Assembly (NCBI RefSeq): GCF_019219095.1
Contig: NZ_JAHUWH010000001.1
Span: forward strand, 620,001 to 684,000
Origin: Acidovorax sp. sic0104
Lineage (GTDB): Bacteria; Pseudomonadota; Gammaproteobacteria; Burkholderiales; Burkholderiaceae_C
Direction: 5' to 3'
Length of the DNA: 64,000 nt
Shown here: one piece after another, positions 7,547 through 17,311 of the stretch
How positions within the stretch are numbered: the stretch's first letter is position 1
How the letters are laid out: the number at the start of each line of letters is the position of its first letter
The notes under the pieces: generated by a model
What the model was told of the DNA's origin: nothing
The model's input: only the letters and a program-made list of their open reading frames with translations
The model's database searches: none
Made by a program: the position numbers and the translations under genes

Positions 7547-9154
7547 ATGCAAACTTCTGGAACCAATGTGGTGCGACTGAAGGATCCCCGGCCGGCAAGC
7601 GCGGCTCGGCGGGGGCTGGTGGGCCTGGCCGCGCTGCTGGCACTGTGGGGAGCGGGCCCCGGCGCTGCGTGGGCGCAGCAGGCCGGCGCGCCGGCCAAGG
7701 GCGGCGCCGCCAACCTGGCCATGGTCGGTGAACCCCAGGGCCTGGACCCGATGGTGAGCACGGCCGACCTGGTCGGCACCATCATGCAGCACGTGTACGA
7801 GCCGCTGTACACCTTCGACGGCAGCTGGAACATCGCGCCCATGCTGGCCGAGGGCATGCCCGCCGTCTCCAAGGACGGCCTCACCTACACCATCGCGCTG
7901 CGCAAGGGCGTGAAGTTCCACAACGGCCGCGAGATGACGGCCGAGGATGTGGTGGCCTCGCTGCAGCGCTGGATGGAACTCTCGCCGCGCGGCAAGGCCG
8001 TGGGCAAGGAAGTGGCTTCACTGGCCGCCAAGGGCACGCACGGCGTGGAGCTCAAGCTCAAGAACCCCTATGCGCCGCTGCTGGCCCAGCTGGCCCTGCC
8101 CAGCGGCATGGCGGCCATCCTGGCCAAGGAAAGCATCGCGCCGCAGCTCAAGGAATTCATTGGCACCGGGCCCTACAAGTTCAAGGAGCGCCGGCCGGAC
8201 CAGTTCACCGTGCTGGTGCGCTTTGACGACTACGCCGCCCGCAAGGAAGCGCCCAGCGGCTACGCGGGCCGCCGCGAGGCGCTGCTCGATGAGCTGCGCT
8301 TCGTGCCCGTGCCCAGCGCCAACACGCGGGTCGAAGGCGCTTTGTCCGGCCAGTTCCACTATGCCGACCTGCTGCCGGTTGAAGCCATCGGCCGCGTGGA
8401 AAAGGGCGCGCCGGCCGTGGTGCCCATCGTCACCAAGAACTTCGGCTTTCCGTACATCGTGTTCAACACCAAGGAGGGCATGCTGGCATCGCAGCCCCTG
8501 CGCCGCGCGGTGCAGACCGCCGTGGGCACGGGTGAGCTGATGGCCGCAGGCTTTGGCGACAACCGCTTCTTCGTGGTGGAACCCAACTTCTTTCCCAAAG
8601 GCACGCCCTACTACTCGGACGCGGGCGCCAAGCTGTACAACGAGCGCAACCCCCAGGCCGCCAAGGACCTGGCGGCCAAGGCGGGCTACAGCAACAGCCA
8701 GCCCGTGCGCATCATGGCCAGCCGGCAGTACGAGTTCCACTACAACATGGCGCTGGTGATGTCCGAGCAGCTCAAGAAGGCGGGCTTCAAGACCGACCTG
8801 CAGGTGGTGGACTGGGCCACCCTGGTGCAGCGCCGCAACGACGCCAAGCTGTGGGACGTGTACTTCACGCATTCGGGCCTGTTTCCCGAGCCCATGCTGT
8901 CGCCACCACAGCTGGGCGACGGCGCGCCGGGCTGGTGGGATTCCGACGCCAAGAAGTCGACCCTGGCCGCGTTCAACCAGGAAACCGACCCTGCCAAGCG
9001 CGGCGCGCTGTGGGGCAAGGTGCAGCAGGTGGTGTACGACGAGGTGCCGTTCATCGAGGTGGGCAAGTTCAACGGCCTGTCCGCGCGCTCGGCCAAGCTG
9101 TCGGGCTACACACCCGCGATCTGGCCGTTCTTCTGGAACACCTGGATGAAATGA
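7547..9154 (+). CDS. Dipeptide-type ABC transporter, periplasmic binding protein
   Basis: A 535-residue extracellular solute-binding protein of family 5 (DppA/OppA type). A twin-positive signal peptide (ARRGLVGLAALLALWGAG, residues about 21-38) ends at an AWAQQ cleavage site. Mature-domain landmarks are EPQGLDPMVSTADLVGTIMQ, the family signature region YTIALRKGVKFHNGREMTAEDVV, and the C-terminal FIEVGKFNGLSARSAKL. It leads an operon with two permeases, two ATPases, a D-amino-acid deaminase-like enzyme, an RpiR regulator and an N-acyl-D-amino-acid deacylase. The context suggests uptake of D-residue-containing peptides or N-acyl-D-amino acids; the ligand itself cannot be read from sequence. A 180-bp palindromic repeat separates it from the first permease gene. 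Confidence 0.9.
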   Translation: MQTSGTNVVRLKDPRPASAARRGLVGLAALLALWGAGPGAAWAQQAGAPAKGGAANLAMVGEPQGLDPMVSTADLVGTIMQHVYEPLYTFDGSWNIAPMLAEGMPAVSKDGLTYTIALRKGVKFHNGREMTAEDVVASLQRWMELSPRGKAVGKEVASLAAKGTHGVELKLKNPYAPLLAQLALPSGMAAILAKESIAPQLKEFIGTGPYKFKERRPDQFTVLVRFDDYAARKEAPSGYAGRREALLDELRFVPVPSANTRVEGALSGQFHYADLLPVEAIGRVEKGAPAVVPIVTKNFGFPYIVFNTKEGMLASQPLRRAVQTAVGTGELMAAGFGDNRFFVVEPNFFPKGTPYYSDAGAKLYNERNPQAAKDLAAKAGYSNSQPVRIMASRQYEFHYNMALVMSEQLKKAGFKTDLQVVDWATLVQRRNDAKLWDVYFTHSGLFPEPMLSPPQLGDGAPGWWDSDAKKSTLAAFNQETDPAKRGALWGKVQQVVYDEVPFIEVGKFNGLSARSAKLSGYTPAIWPFFWNTWMK

Positions 9155-9180
9155 CTCCCCCCGAAGCGCCTGCGGCGCCT

Positions 9181-9360
9181 CCCCCTCTAGGGACCCTCTG
9201 CACGAATCGAGCGGAAAGTGGGCGCTGCGGATCGGGAAGGGCTGCAAGGCGCAAAACGCAGCAATAGCCGAAGCTATTGCGAGTATTTGCAACGCGGCAG
9301 ACCGCCCGAGACCGCAGATGCCCACGGCGCGGTGATTCGTGCAGAGGGTCCCTAGGGGGC
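9181..9360. repeat. Long imperfect palindrome between binding-protein and permease genes
   Basis: Perfect 22-bp inverted arms lie at 9187-9208 and 9334-9355. Between them the strand keeps folding: GTGGGC/GCCCAC, CTGCGG/CCGCAG and CGGG/CCCG pair outwards, and the apex is CAATAGC-CGAA-GCTATTG at 9262-9279. The whole of the 9155-9453 gap is this element plus short flanks; no gene fits. Its form suggests a non-autonomous, REP- or MITE-like intergenic repeat. No second copy is in this window. Confidence 0.75.
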
Positions 9361-9453
9361 GCCACCGGTGGACCGGCAAAGCCGGATCCACTGTGGCACT
9401 GGCCTGGGCAGGGGTTGTGGTGCGAACGGGGACCTTTTGAGAGACAAGCAAGC

Positions 9454-10401
9454 ATGCGATTTCTATTGAAGCGGCTGGGGGGTGCAGCCGTGGTGCTGGC
9501 GCTGGTGGCGGTGCTGGTGTTCTGCCTCACGCGGCTGGCCTCGGGCGACCCGGTGGCGCTGCTACTGGGCGACCAGGCGACCGCTGCCGACATTGCCCAG
9601 GCGCGCGCCCAATACGGGCTGGACAAGCCCCTGCCCACGCAGTTCGTGCTGTGGGTGGGTGAGCTGCTGCAGGGCAACCTGGGGCACTCGCTCTTCCTGC
9701 AGCGGCCCGTGGCCCAGGCGCTGCTGGAGCGGGCCGAGCCCACGCTGTTCCTCGCGCTGTTCGCGGTGGGCATCGCGGCGCTGGTGGGCATTCCGTGCGG
9801 CATGGCGGCCGCCATCTGGCGCGGCAGCGCGGCCGACCAGGCCGTGAGCGGTGTGGCCATGCTGGGCGCGAGCGTGCCCAGCTTCTGGCTGGGCCTGATC
9901 CTCATCCAGCTGTTCGCCGTCAAGCTGGGCTGGTTCCCGGCATCGGGCTACGGCGACCCCAGCGCCACGCTGGGCGAACGGCTATCTCACCTGCTGCTGC
10001 CCGCGCTCGTGCTGGGCCTGCTCAACTCGGCGCTGATCATCCGCTTCACCCGCGCGTCCATGCTCGACATCCTGGGCGAAGACTATGTGCGCACCGCACG
10101 CGCCAAGGGGCTGGACGAGGGCACCATCATGGTCAAGCACGTGCTGCGCAATGCGCTCGTGCCCATCGTCACCGTGCTGGGCCTGACCATGGCGCTGATG
10201 ATCGGCGGCACCGTGGTCACCGAGACCGTGTTCAACCTGCCCGGTGTGGGCAACCTGGTGGTGCGGGCGGTGCTGCGGCGCGACTACCCGGTCATCCAGG
10301 GCACGCTGCTGGTCATCGCGGCCATCTACGTGTTCATCAACCTCGCCATCGACTTCATCTACACGCTGGTGGACCCGCGCATCCGGCTGGTGGCACCATG
10401 A
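9454..10401 (+). CDS. Dipeptide-type ABC transporter permease (DppB-like)
   Basis: A 315-residue inner-membrane permease. It begins MRFLLKRLGGAAVVLALVAV, the usual DppB first helix, followed by FCLTRLASGDPVALLLGDQA. The ATPase-contact (EAA) loop is visible at VRTARAKGLDEGTIMVKHVL near residue 210. It ends [12 protein letters not shown], typical of the family. The start at 9454 was chosen because upstream residues in the same frame come from the palindromic repeat. The stop overlaps the start of the second permease (ATGA), so translation is likely coupled. Confidence 0.92.
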   Translation: MRFLLKRLGGAAVVLALVAVLVFCLTRLASGDPVALLLGDQATAADIAQARAQYGLDKPLPTQFVLWVGELLQGNLGHSLFLQRPVAQALLERAEPTLFLALFAVGIAALVGIPCGMAAAIWRGSAADQAVSGVAMLGASVPSFWLGLILIQLFAVKLGWFPASGYGDPSATLGERLSHLLLPALVLGLLNSALIIRFTRASMLDILGEDYVRTARAKGLDEGTIMVKHVLRNALVPIVTVLGLTMALMIGGTVVTETVFNLPGVGNLVVRAVLRRDYPVIQGTLLVIAAIYVFINLAIDFIYTLVDPRIRLVAP

Positions 10402-11270
10402 ACGGCCACAATCCATCCCCTTCTTCCTGGCAGCGCTTCGCGGCCGTGCTGCGCCGGCTGTTCGCACGCAAGGTGGTGCTGGCCTCGGCCATCGCGCTGG
10501 CGCTCGTCGTGGCGGTCGCCACCGTCTACCCCGCAGTGTCGGACGCCGACCCCAATGCGCTGTCCATCAGCGAGAGGCTGCGCGCGCCCTCGGCCACCCA
10601 CTGGGCGGGCACCGACGAGCTGGGGCGCGACGTGCTGCTGCGCATCGTGCACGGCGCGCGGTACTCGCTGCTCATCGGCTTCGTGACGGCGGCAGGCGCG
10701 GTGCTGCTGGGCACGCTGCTGGGCATGTTCGCGGGGTTCTTCCGGCGACTGGATGCACCGCTGATGCGGGTGGTGGACGCCATGATGTCCTTCCCCGACA
10801 TCCTGCTGGGGATCGCGCTGGTGTCCATCCTGGGGGTATCGCTGTGGAACGTGATGCTTGCCCTGGTCATCGTCTACACGCCGCGCGTGGCCCGCGTGGT
10901 GCGCGCCACCACGCTGGTGCTGCGCGAGCTGCTGTTCGTGGACGCGGCGCGCGCCCTGGGCGTGCGCACCCCGAAGATCCTGCTCAAGCACATCCTGCCC
11001 AACCTGATGTCGCCCATCCTCGTGCAGGTGACCTTCATCTTCGCCTACGCCATCCTGGCCGAGGCCGGGCTGTCCTTCCTGGGCGTGGGCGTGCCACCCG
11101 ACATCCCCACCTGGGGCACCATGATCGCCGGCAGCCTCGACTATGCGGACAAGGCGTTCTGGACCATCTTCGCGCCCGGCATCGCCATCGTGCTTACCGC
11201 GCTGTCGCTGCAGATGCTGGGCGACGGCGTGCGCGACCTGCTCGACCCCAAACTGAAGAAGACCGTATGA
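10398..11270 (+). CDS. Dipeptide-type ABC transporter permease (DppC-like)
   Basis: A 290-residue partner permease. The N-terminal helix ([20 protein letters not shown]) is followed by [20 protein letters not shown], the hallmark of DppC/OppC proteins. The EAA loop lies at [20 protein letters not shown] near residue 205, and the C-terminus ends [10 protein letters not shown]. Start and stop both overlap neighbours by ATGA. It should form a heterodimeric channel with the preceding permease. Confidence 0.92.
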   Translation: MNGHNPSPSSWQRFAAVLRRLFARKVVLASAIALALVVAVATVYPAVSDADPNALSISERLRAPSATHWAGTDELGRDVLLRIVHGARYSLLIGFVTAAGAVLLGTLLGMFAGFFRRLDAPLMRVVDAMMSFPDILLGIALVSILGVSLWNVMLALVIVYTPRVARVVRATTLVLRELLFVDAARALGVRTPKILLKHILPNLMSPILVQVTFIFAYAILAEAGLSFLGVGVPPDIPTWGTMIAGSLDYADKAFWTIFAPGIAIVLTALSLQMLGDGVRDLLDPKLKKTV

Positions 11271-12306
11271 GTGCCGCACCTTTGACCGACCCCGCCGCGG
11301 CCCGCCTGGAAGTGCAGGGCCTCTCGACCTCGTTCGCCACCGACGGAGGCCGCATCCAGAGCGTGGCCGACGTGTCCTTCACCATCCACCCCGGCGAGAC
11401 GCTGGCACTGGTGGGCGAGTCCGGCTCGGGCAAGTCCGTCACCAGCCTGTCGCTGATGGGCCTGCACGCGCGCACTTCGCAGGCCGAGGTCAGCGGCCAA
11501 GCCTGGTTCGTGCAACGCGACGGCCGCCGCGTGGACCTGCTGGCCCTGAAAGAGGCCGACAAGCGCGCCCTGCGCGGCAACGAGCTGGCCATGATCTTCC
11601 AGGAGCCCATGACCAGCCTGAACCCGGTGCTCACGGTGGGCGAGCAGATCGCCGAGTCCGCCCGCCTGCACCTGAAGATGGACCGCCGCACCGCGCATGC
11701 CCACGCCCGGCGCATGCTGGAGCTGGTGGAGATACCGGCCGCCGCCCAGCGCGTGAACGAGTACCCGCACCAGCTCTCGGGCGGCATGCGCCAGCGGGTG
11801 ATGATCGCACTGGCCATGGCCTGCAACCCCACGCTGCTGATCGCCGATGAACCCACCACCGCGCTCGACGTAACCATCCAGGCTCAGATCCTCGCTCTGA
11901 TGGGCCGGCTGCAGAAAGAGACCGGCATGAGCATGCTGTTCGTCACCCACAACCTGGGCGTGGTGGCGCAGTACGCCGACGCCGTGGCGGTGATGTATGC
12001 CGGCCGCATCGTCGAATCGGCCCGCGTGCACGACCTGTTCGCGCGCCCGGAGCATCCCTACACGCGCGGCCTGCTGGCCTGCCTGCCGGGCGTCGCCCGG
12101 CAGCGGGACGGGACTGTGGGCGCCCACGGGCGCCGCAAGCTGGTGGCCATACCGGGCCAGGTGTCGAGCCCGCTGGCCCCGCCCCCGGGCTGTGCCTTTG
12201 CACCACGCTGCGCCCGCAAGCTGGCCGCCTGCGACGCGCAGATGCCGCCGCTGGAAGCCACCGGCGCACGCCGCATGGTGCGCTGCATCCACCGCGAGGT
12301 GACCGC

Positions 12307-12310
<4 letters not shown>
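11267..12310 (+). CDS. Dipeptide-type ABC transporter ATPase (DppD-like)
   Basis: A 347-residue ATPase of the oligopeptide class. Walker A is GESGSGKS near residue 45, the signature motif is QLSGGMRQR, and Walker B is [12 protein letters not shown]. The C-terminal oligopeptide-ATPase extension carries cysteines in [17 protein letters not shown], which in DppD-type proteins bind an iron-sulphur cluster. It is co-translated with the permease before and the second ATPase after (ATGA overlaps at both ends). Confidence 0.93.
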
Positions 12311-13328
<1,018 letters not shown>

Positions 13329-13332
<4 letters not shown>

Positions 13333-14612
13333 CCGACGACTTCATCCTCGACCACCGCAGCAAGAGCTTTCCGCAAACCGCTGCGCCCTGCCGCGCGTCC
13401 GACCTGGCCACCAGGGGCTGGAACCTGCTCGCGGACGACCTGTCCTACCCGCTGGCCGTCATCCGGCGCTCTGCGCTGGCCCACAACCTGGCCTGGATGC
13501 AGGACTTCGCGGCGCGCAAGGGCGTGGCGCTGGCGCCGCATGGCAAGACCACCATGTCGCCCGAGCTGTTTCGCCAGCAGCTCGCGGCCGGCGCCTGGGG
13601 CCTGACGTTCGCCACCATCTACCAGCTCTCGGTGGGTGTGGAGGCCGGCACACGCCGCGCCATCATTGCCAACCAGGTGGTGTGCGATGCCGACCTGGAC
13701 GGCCTGCAGGCGCTGCTGCAGCGGCATGCGGACCTGCGTGTGTGGTTCCTGGTGGACTCGCTGGCGCAGCTGCGGCTGATCGAGGACTGGGCCGTGCGCC
13801 GCCAGGCCGCGGGGCAGGTGGCCCGCCGCTTCGACACGCTGCTGGAGATCGGCATCCCCGGCCAGCGCACCGGCTGCCGGACGCTGGAAGAAGCCCTGGC
13901 GCTGGCCCAGGCCATCGCCCATTCACCCGCCGCGCAACTGGGCGGCATCGAGTGCTACGAAGGCGGCGTGGCCCGGTGCGACAGCGAACATGATGCGCGC
14001 GAAGTCACTGCACTGGTACGCCGCGTGACCGAGGTGGTGCGCCAATGCGATGCCCACGGCCTGTTTGCCGACCCCGCCGTGCTGCTGACGGCCGGCGGCT
14101 CCGCCGTGTTCGACCTGGTGGTGCCGCTGCTGCGAACGCAGGGCCTGTCGCGCCCCGTGGAGGGCGTGCTGCGCTCGGGCTGCTACATCACGCACGACCA
14201 CGGCAACTACATGCGCTTTCTGCGCCACGTGGAGCAACGCGAAGGCCTGGACGCATCGCTGCGCCCCGCGCTGGAGGTATGGGCCATGGTGCAGTCCGTG
14301 CCCGAGCCGGGCCTGGCGCTGCTGACCTGCGGCCGGCGCGACGTGTCCTACGACCTGGAGATGCCCGTGCCCGTGCGCTGGGCACCACGGGGCCAACGCG
14401 CTGCGGGCGATGCGCCGCAGGGCTGGGCCATCAGCGCGCTCAACGACCAGCACGCCTACCTGCGCTTCGACCCTGCGGGCAGCGCACCGGCCGTGGGCGA
14501 CCGCGTGGCGCTGGGCATCTCCCACCCCTGCACCACTTTTGACAAATGGCGCTGGCTGCCCCTGGTCGAGGACGACTGGGCAGTGAGCGGCGCCATCAGC
14601 ACCCGTTTCTGA
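13329..14612 (+). CDS. D-serine deaminase-like PLP enzyme (fold-type III, zinc site)
   Basis: A 427-residue PLP protein with an alanine-racemase-like N-terminal barrel. The Schiff-base lysine is Lys73 in APHGKTTMSP. The C-terminal SHPCTTFDKW (His399, Cys401) matches the zinc ligands of eukaryotic-type D-serine dehydratases and related D-threonine aldolases. Family members deaminate or cleave small D-amino acids. Its place after a peptide-uptake system and before an N-acyl-D-amino-acid deacylase argues for catabolism of imported D-amino acids. Whether it acts as a dehydratase or an aldolase cannot be decided from the sequence; the zinc motif favours dehydratase-type chemistry. Confidence 0.82.
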
Positions 14613-14614
14613 GC

Positions 14615-15538
14615 ATGGCCATCACACACACATCCCAAAGCTTGCTGCAGCAGTTGCGCGAGCGCCAGCCCGACCTGCCCGAGGCGCAGCGCAGCGTGGT
14701 GCGCGTGGTGCTGGAAGACCCCCGCGCCGCCGTGGTGGCCACGGTGGAGCAACTGGCCCAGCAGGCGGGCGTTTCCATGCCCACCATCGTGCGCACCTGC
14801 CGCAGCTTCGGGCATGACTCGGTGCGCGAGTTCATGGTGGCGCTGGCGCAGGACCTGGCCGTGTCCGGCTCGCACCTGCACCGCAGCGTGCTGGCCGACG
14901 ACAGCGCGCACGACGTGGCCAGCAAGATCGTGCACGCCGCCGTGTCCTCGCTGACCGAGCTGGGCCGCAACCTCGATGCGCAGGTGCTCGACCAAGTGGC
15001 CGAACGGCTGGCCGCAGCGCGCCGCATCGACTGCTATTCGGTGGGTGCAGCCTCGACCTTCATGGCCAGCGAGCTGCAAAGCCGCCTGTTCCGCCTGGGC
15101 TGCACGGCCAACGCGATCTTCGATGCGCACCAGCAGCTGGTCTCGGCCAGCACGCTCGGGCCCGACGGCGTGGCCTTCGTGATCTCGCATGTGGGCCGCA
15201 TGCCCTACACGCTGGAGGCCGCGCGCTTTGCCCGCTCGCAAGGCGCCACCGTGGTGGCCCTGACCCAGCCAGGCACCCCGCTGGCCGATGCGGCCGACCT
15301 GGTGCTGGCGGTGTCCGTGCCGCAGGATGCGGTGATGCGCGTGGGCACCGAGGCCTACCTTGCCCACTTGGTGGTCATCGAGATCCTGATGGTGCGCCTG
15401 GCCCAGAAGCTTGGGCCCGTGGCCGCGCGGGGGTTGCAGCAGTTCAAGCAACTGCTGCACAAGCATGGATTCGACAGCGCGGAGTACGCGGGCGCCCTGG
15501 AGGGCGGCGCGCACAAATTGCCCGCGTCGGAGGAGTGA
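14615..15538 (+). CDS. RpiR/MurR-family transcriptional regulator with SIS domain
   Basis: A 307-residue regulator. The N-terminal RpiR helix-turn-helix spans about residues 5-80 (ATVEQLAQQAGVSMPTIVRT). A SIS domain follows, with YSVGAASTFMASELQSRLFR and VAFVISHVGRMPYTLEAARF. SIS domains in this family sense phosphosugars or amino-sugar ligands, and some members govern D-amino-acid or sialic-acid use. It lies in the operon between the deaminase-like gene and the deacylase gene. The most likely targets are the two TGTAAT-type boxes in the RidA/transporter divergent region. Confidence 0.88.
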   Translation: MAITHTSQSLLQQLRERQPDLPEAQRSVVRVVLEDPRAAVVATVEQLAQQAGVSMPTIVRTCRSFGHDSVREFMVALAQDLAVSGSHLHRSVLADDSAHDVASKIVHAAVSSLTELGRNLDAQVLDQVAERLAAARRIDCYSVGAASTFMASELQSRLFRLGCTANAIFDAHQQLVSASTLGPDGVAFVISHVGRMPYTLEAARFARSQGATVVALTQPGTPLADAADLVLAVSVPQDAVMRVGTEAYLAHLVVIEILMVRLAQKLGPVAARGLQQFKQLLHKHGFDSAEYAGALEGGAHKLPASEE

Positions 15539-15539
15539 G

Positions 15540-16997
15540 ATGGCGCCTGCAACGCTGCTCCAGAACGGGCTGATCGTGGACGGCACCGGACGTGCCGGCT
15601 GGCAGGGCGACCTGCTGATGCGCGGGGACCGCATCGCGGCCGTCACGCCCCCCGGCAAGATCGATCCCGGCACCCTGGTCTCTGAAGGCACGCCACAAGC
15701 CATCGACTGCACAGGCCTGGTGATAGCGCCCGGCTTCATCGATGTGCATACCCACGACGACGCGGCCGTGCTGGACGGCCCGGCCATGCTGCCCAAGCTG
15801 TCGCAGGGCATCACGACGGTGATCGTGGGTAACTGCGGCATTTCGCTCGCACCCGTGGTGACCGAGGCGCCGTCCGCGCCCCTGTCGTTGCTCGGCCGCC
15901 TGCAGTTCCGGCATGCGAGCATGGCCAGCTACGCAGACGCCGTGAACGCGGCCCAGCCCGCAGTGAACGTGGCGGCGCTGATGGGCCACACCGCCCTGCG
16001 CATGCGGCACCTTGCGGACCTGCGCCAGGCAGCTTCGCCGGCCGAGCGCGCGGCCATGGCGGCCGACATGCAGGAGGCCATGGACGCCGGTGCGCTGGGA
16101 CTGTCGTCCGGCATCTTCTACAGCGAGGCCTACGCCGCCGATCAGGACGAACTCGTGGCGGTGGCCAGCGTGGCCGCACGCAACGGCGGGGTTTACGCCA
16201 CCCACGTGCGCGACGAGCTGGCGGGCATCTTGCCGGCCCTGCAGGAGGCCGCATGGACCGCCCGGCAGTCCGGCCTGCCCCTGGTGATATCGCACCACAA
16301 GTGCGCGGGCCCGGCCAATTGGGGCCGCACCCGCGAGACGCTGCCGCTGCTGGAGCAATTGGCCGAGGGCCAGGAGATCGGCATGGACGTGTACCCCTAC
16401 ACCGCGGGCTCCACCGTGCTGCGCGAAGACCTGGTGGACGGCATCATCGACATCCTCATCACCGGCAGCCAGCCGCATCCGGAGATGGCGGGCCGCTACC
16501 TGGCCGACATCGCGCGCGAATGGGGCGTGCCACAGCCGCAGGCGGCCGTGCGCCTGAAGCCCGGCGGAGCCTGCTACTTCCAGATGCGCGAGGACGACGT
16601 GGAGCGGGTCATCACCCACCCCCTGTCCATGATCGGCTCGGACGGCCTGCCGCACGACGAGCGGCCCCACCCGCGCCTGTGGGGGGCGTTCCCGCGTGTA
16701 CTGGCATGCTACTGGCGCGAGAAGGGGCTGCTGCAACTCGAGGAAGCCGTGCACAAGATGACCGGCCTGTCGGCCCGGCGCTTTCGGCTGGGGGCGCGCG
16801 GAGTGCTGCAGTCGGGCCACCTGGCCGATGTGGTGGTGTTTGACCCTGCGCGGGTGAAGGACGTGGCCACGTTCGAAGACCCCCAGCAGTTCAGCGATGG
16901 AATCGAAAGGGTGTGGGTCAACGGCGTGCAAAGCTACACCGCGGCGCAGAGAGCCACCGGCGCACGTGCGGGGCGCTTTGTGCGGCGGGGCGAATAG
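15540..16997 (+). CDS. N-acyl-D-amino-acid deacylase (D-aminoacylase)
   Basis: A 485-residue zinc amidohydrolase that releases free D-amino acids from N-acyl forms. Metal-site motifs are HTHDD at about residues 70-74, GNCGIS near residue 98, HHKCAG in the middle and SDGLPHD later, the usual D-aminoacylase set. The start at 15540 follows the RpiR stop by one base and begins MAPATLLQNGLIVDGTG, the normal N-terminus. As the last gene of the operon it would feed D-amino acids to the deaminase-like enzyme. A dihydroorotase or dipeptidase is less likely given the NCGIS and SDGLPHD motifs. Confidence 0.88.
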   Translation: MAPATLLQNGLIVDGTGRAGWQGDLLMRGDRIAAVTPPGKIDPGTLVSEGTPQAIDCTGLVIAPGFIDVHTHDDAAVLDGPAMLPKLSQGITTVIVGNCGISLAPVVTEAPSAPLSLLGRLQFRHASMASYADAVNAAQPAVNVAALMGHTALRMRHLADLRQAASPAERAAMAADMQEAMDAGALGLSSGIFYSEAYAADQDELVAVASVAARNGGVYATHVRDELAGILPALQEAAWTARQSGLPLVISHHKCAGPANWGRTRETLPLLEQLAEGQEIGMDVYPYTAGSTVLREDLVDGIIDILITGSQPHPEMAGRYLADIAREWGVPQPQAAVRLKPGGACYFQMREDDVERVITHPLSMIGSDGLPHDERPHPRLWGAFPRVLACYWREKGLLQLEEAVHKMTGLSARRFRLGARGVLQSGHLADVVVFDPARVKDVATFEDPQQFSDGIERVWVNGVQSYTAAQRATGARAGRFVRRGE

Positions 16998-17081
16998 CCC
17001 GGCGCGCTGGCACCGCAGATGCCGTTGCGGCCTGTCTGTGCGTGCACGCCTGTGCGCCCGCAGACCGCAGGCCGACTGGTC

Positions 17082-17187
17082 CTAGTCCTACCGACACCTC
17101 CTGGACGGCATGGCAATGTGAACCTGCCGGTGATCAGGCACCGGTAGATGAAGCGTCTTTGGGCCCGCTCCGTGCGGGCCCCTTTTT
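17082..17187 (+). ncRNA. Candidate betaproteobacterial anti-Shine-Dalgarno small RNA
   Basis: The segment contains CACCTCCT at 17095-17102, the same octamer as the 3' tail of 16S rRNA, so its RNA could pair with Shine-Dalgarno sequences. It is followed by a hairpin CCGGTG-ATCAGG-CACCGG (17127-17144) and ends in a strong intrinsic terminator. This arrangement agrees with what I recall of the Rfam 'Betaproteobacteria toxic small RNA' class; membership was not tested. The 5' end is approximate. With its terminator it accounts for the middle of the 16998-17311 gap, which has no protein gene. Confidence 0.6.
17161..17187 (+). terminator. Intrinsic terminator of the small RNA
   Basis: GGGCCCGC (17161-17168), loop TCCGT, GCGGGCCC (17174-17181), then C and five T. 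Perfect 8-bp stem with a T run on the plus strand. Confidence 0.85.
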
Positions 17188-17311
17188 GCCTGGGCGCGCG
17201 CCGTTCCTGCCGCACCGACGCCGTCTTGTCCTACAGATGGGGCCTGACTCGGGTGTTAATTTTTCTTCATCGACGATCCAGGAGCAGCGGGCACCTTGCC
17301 CCGCACTGAGC

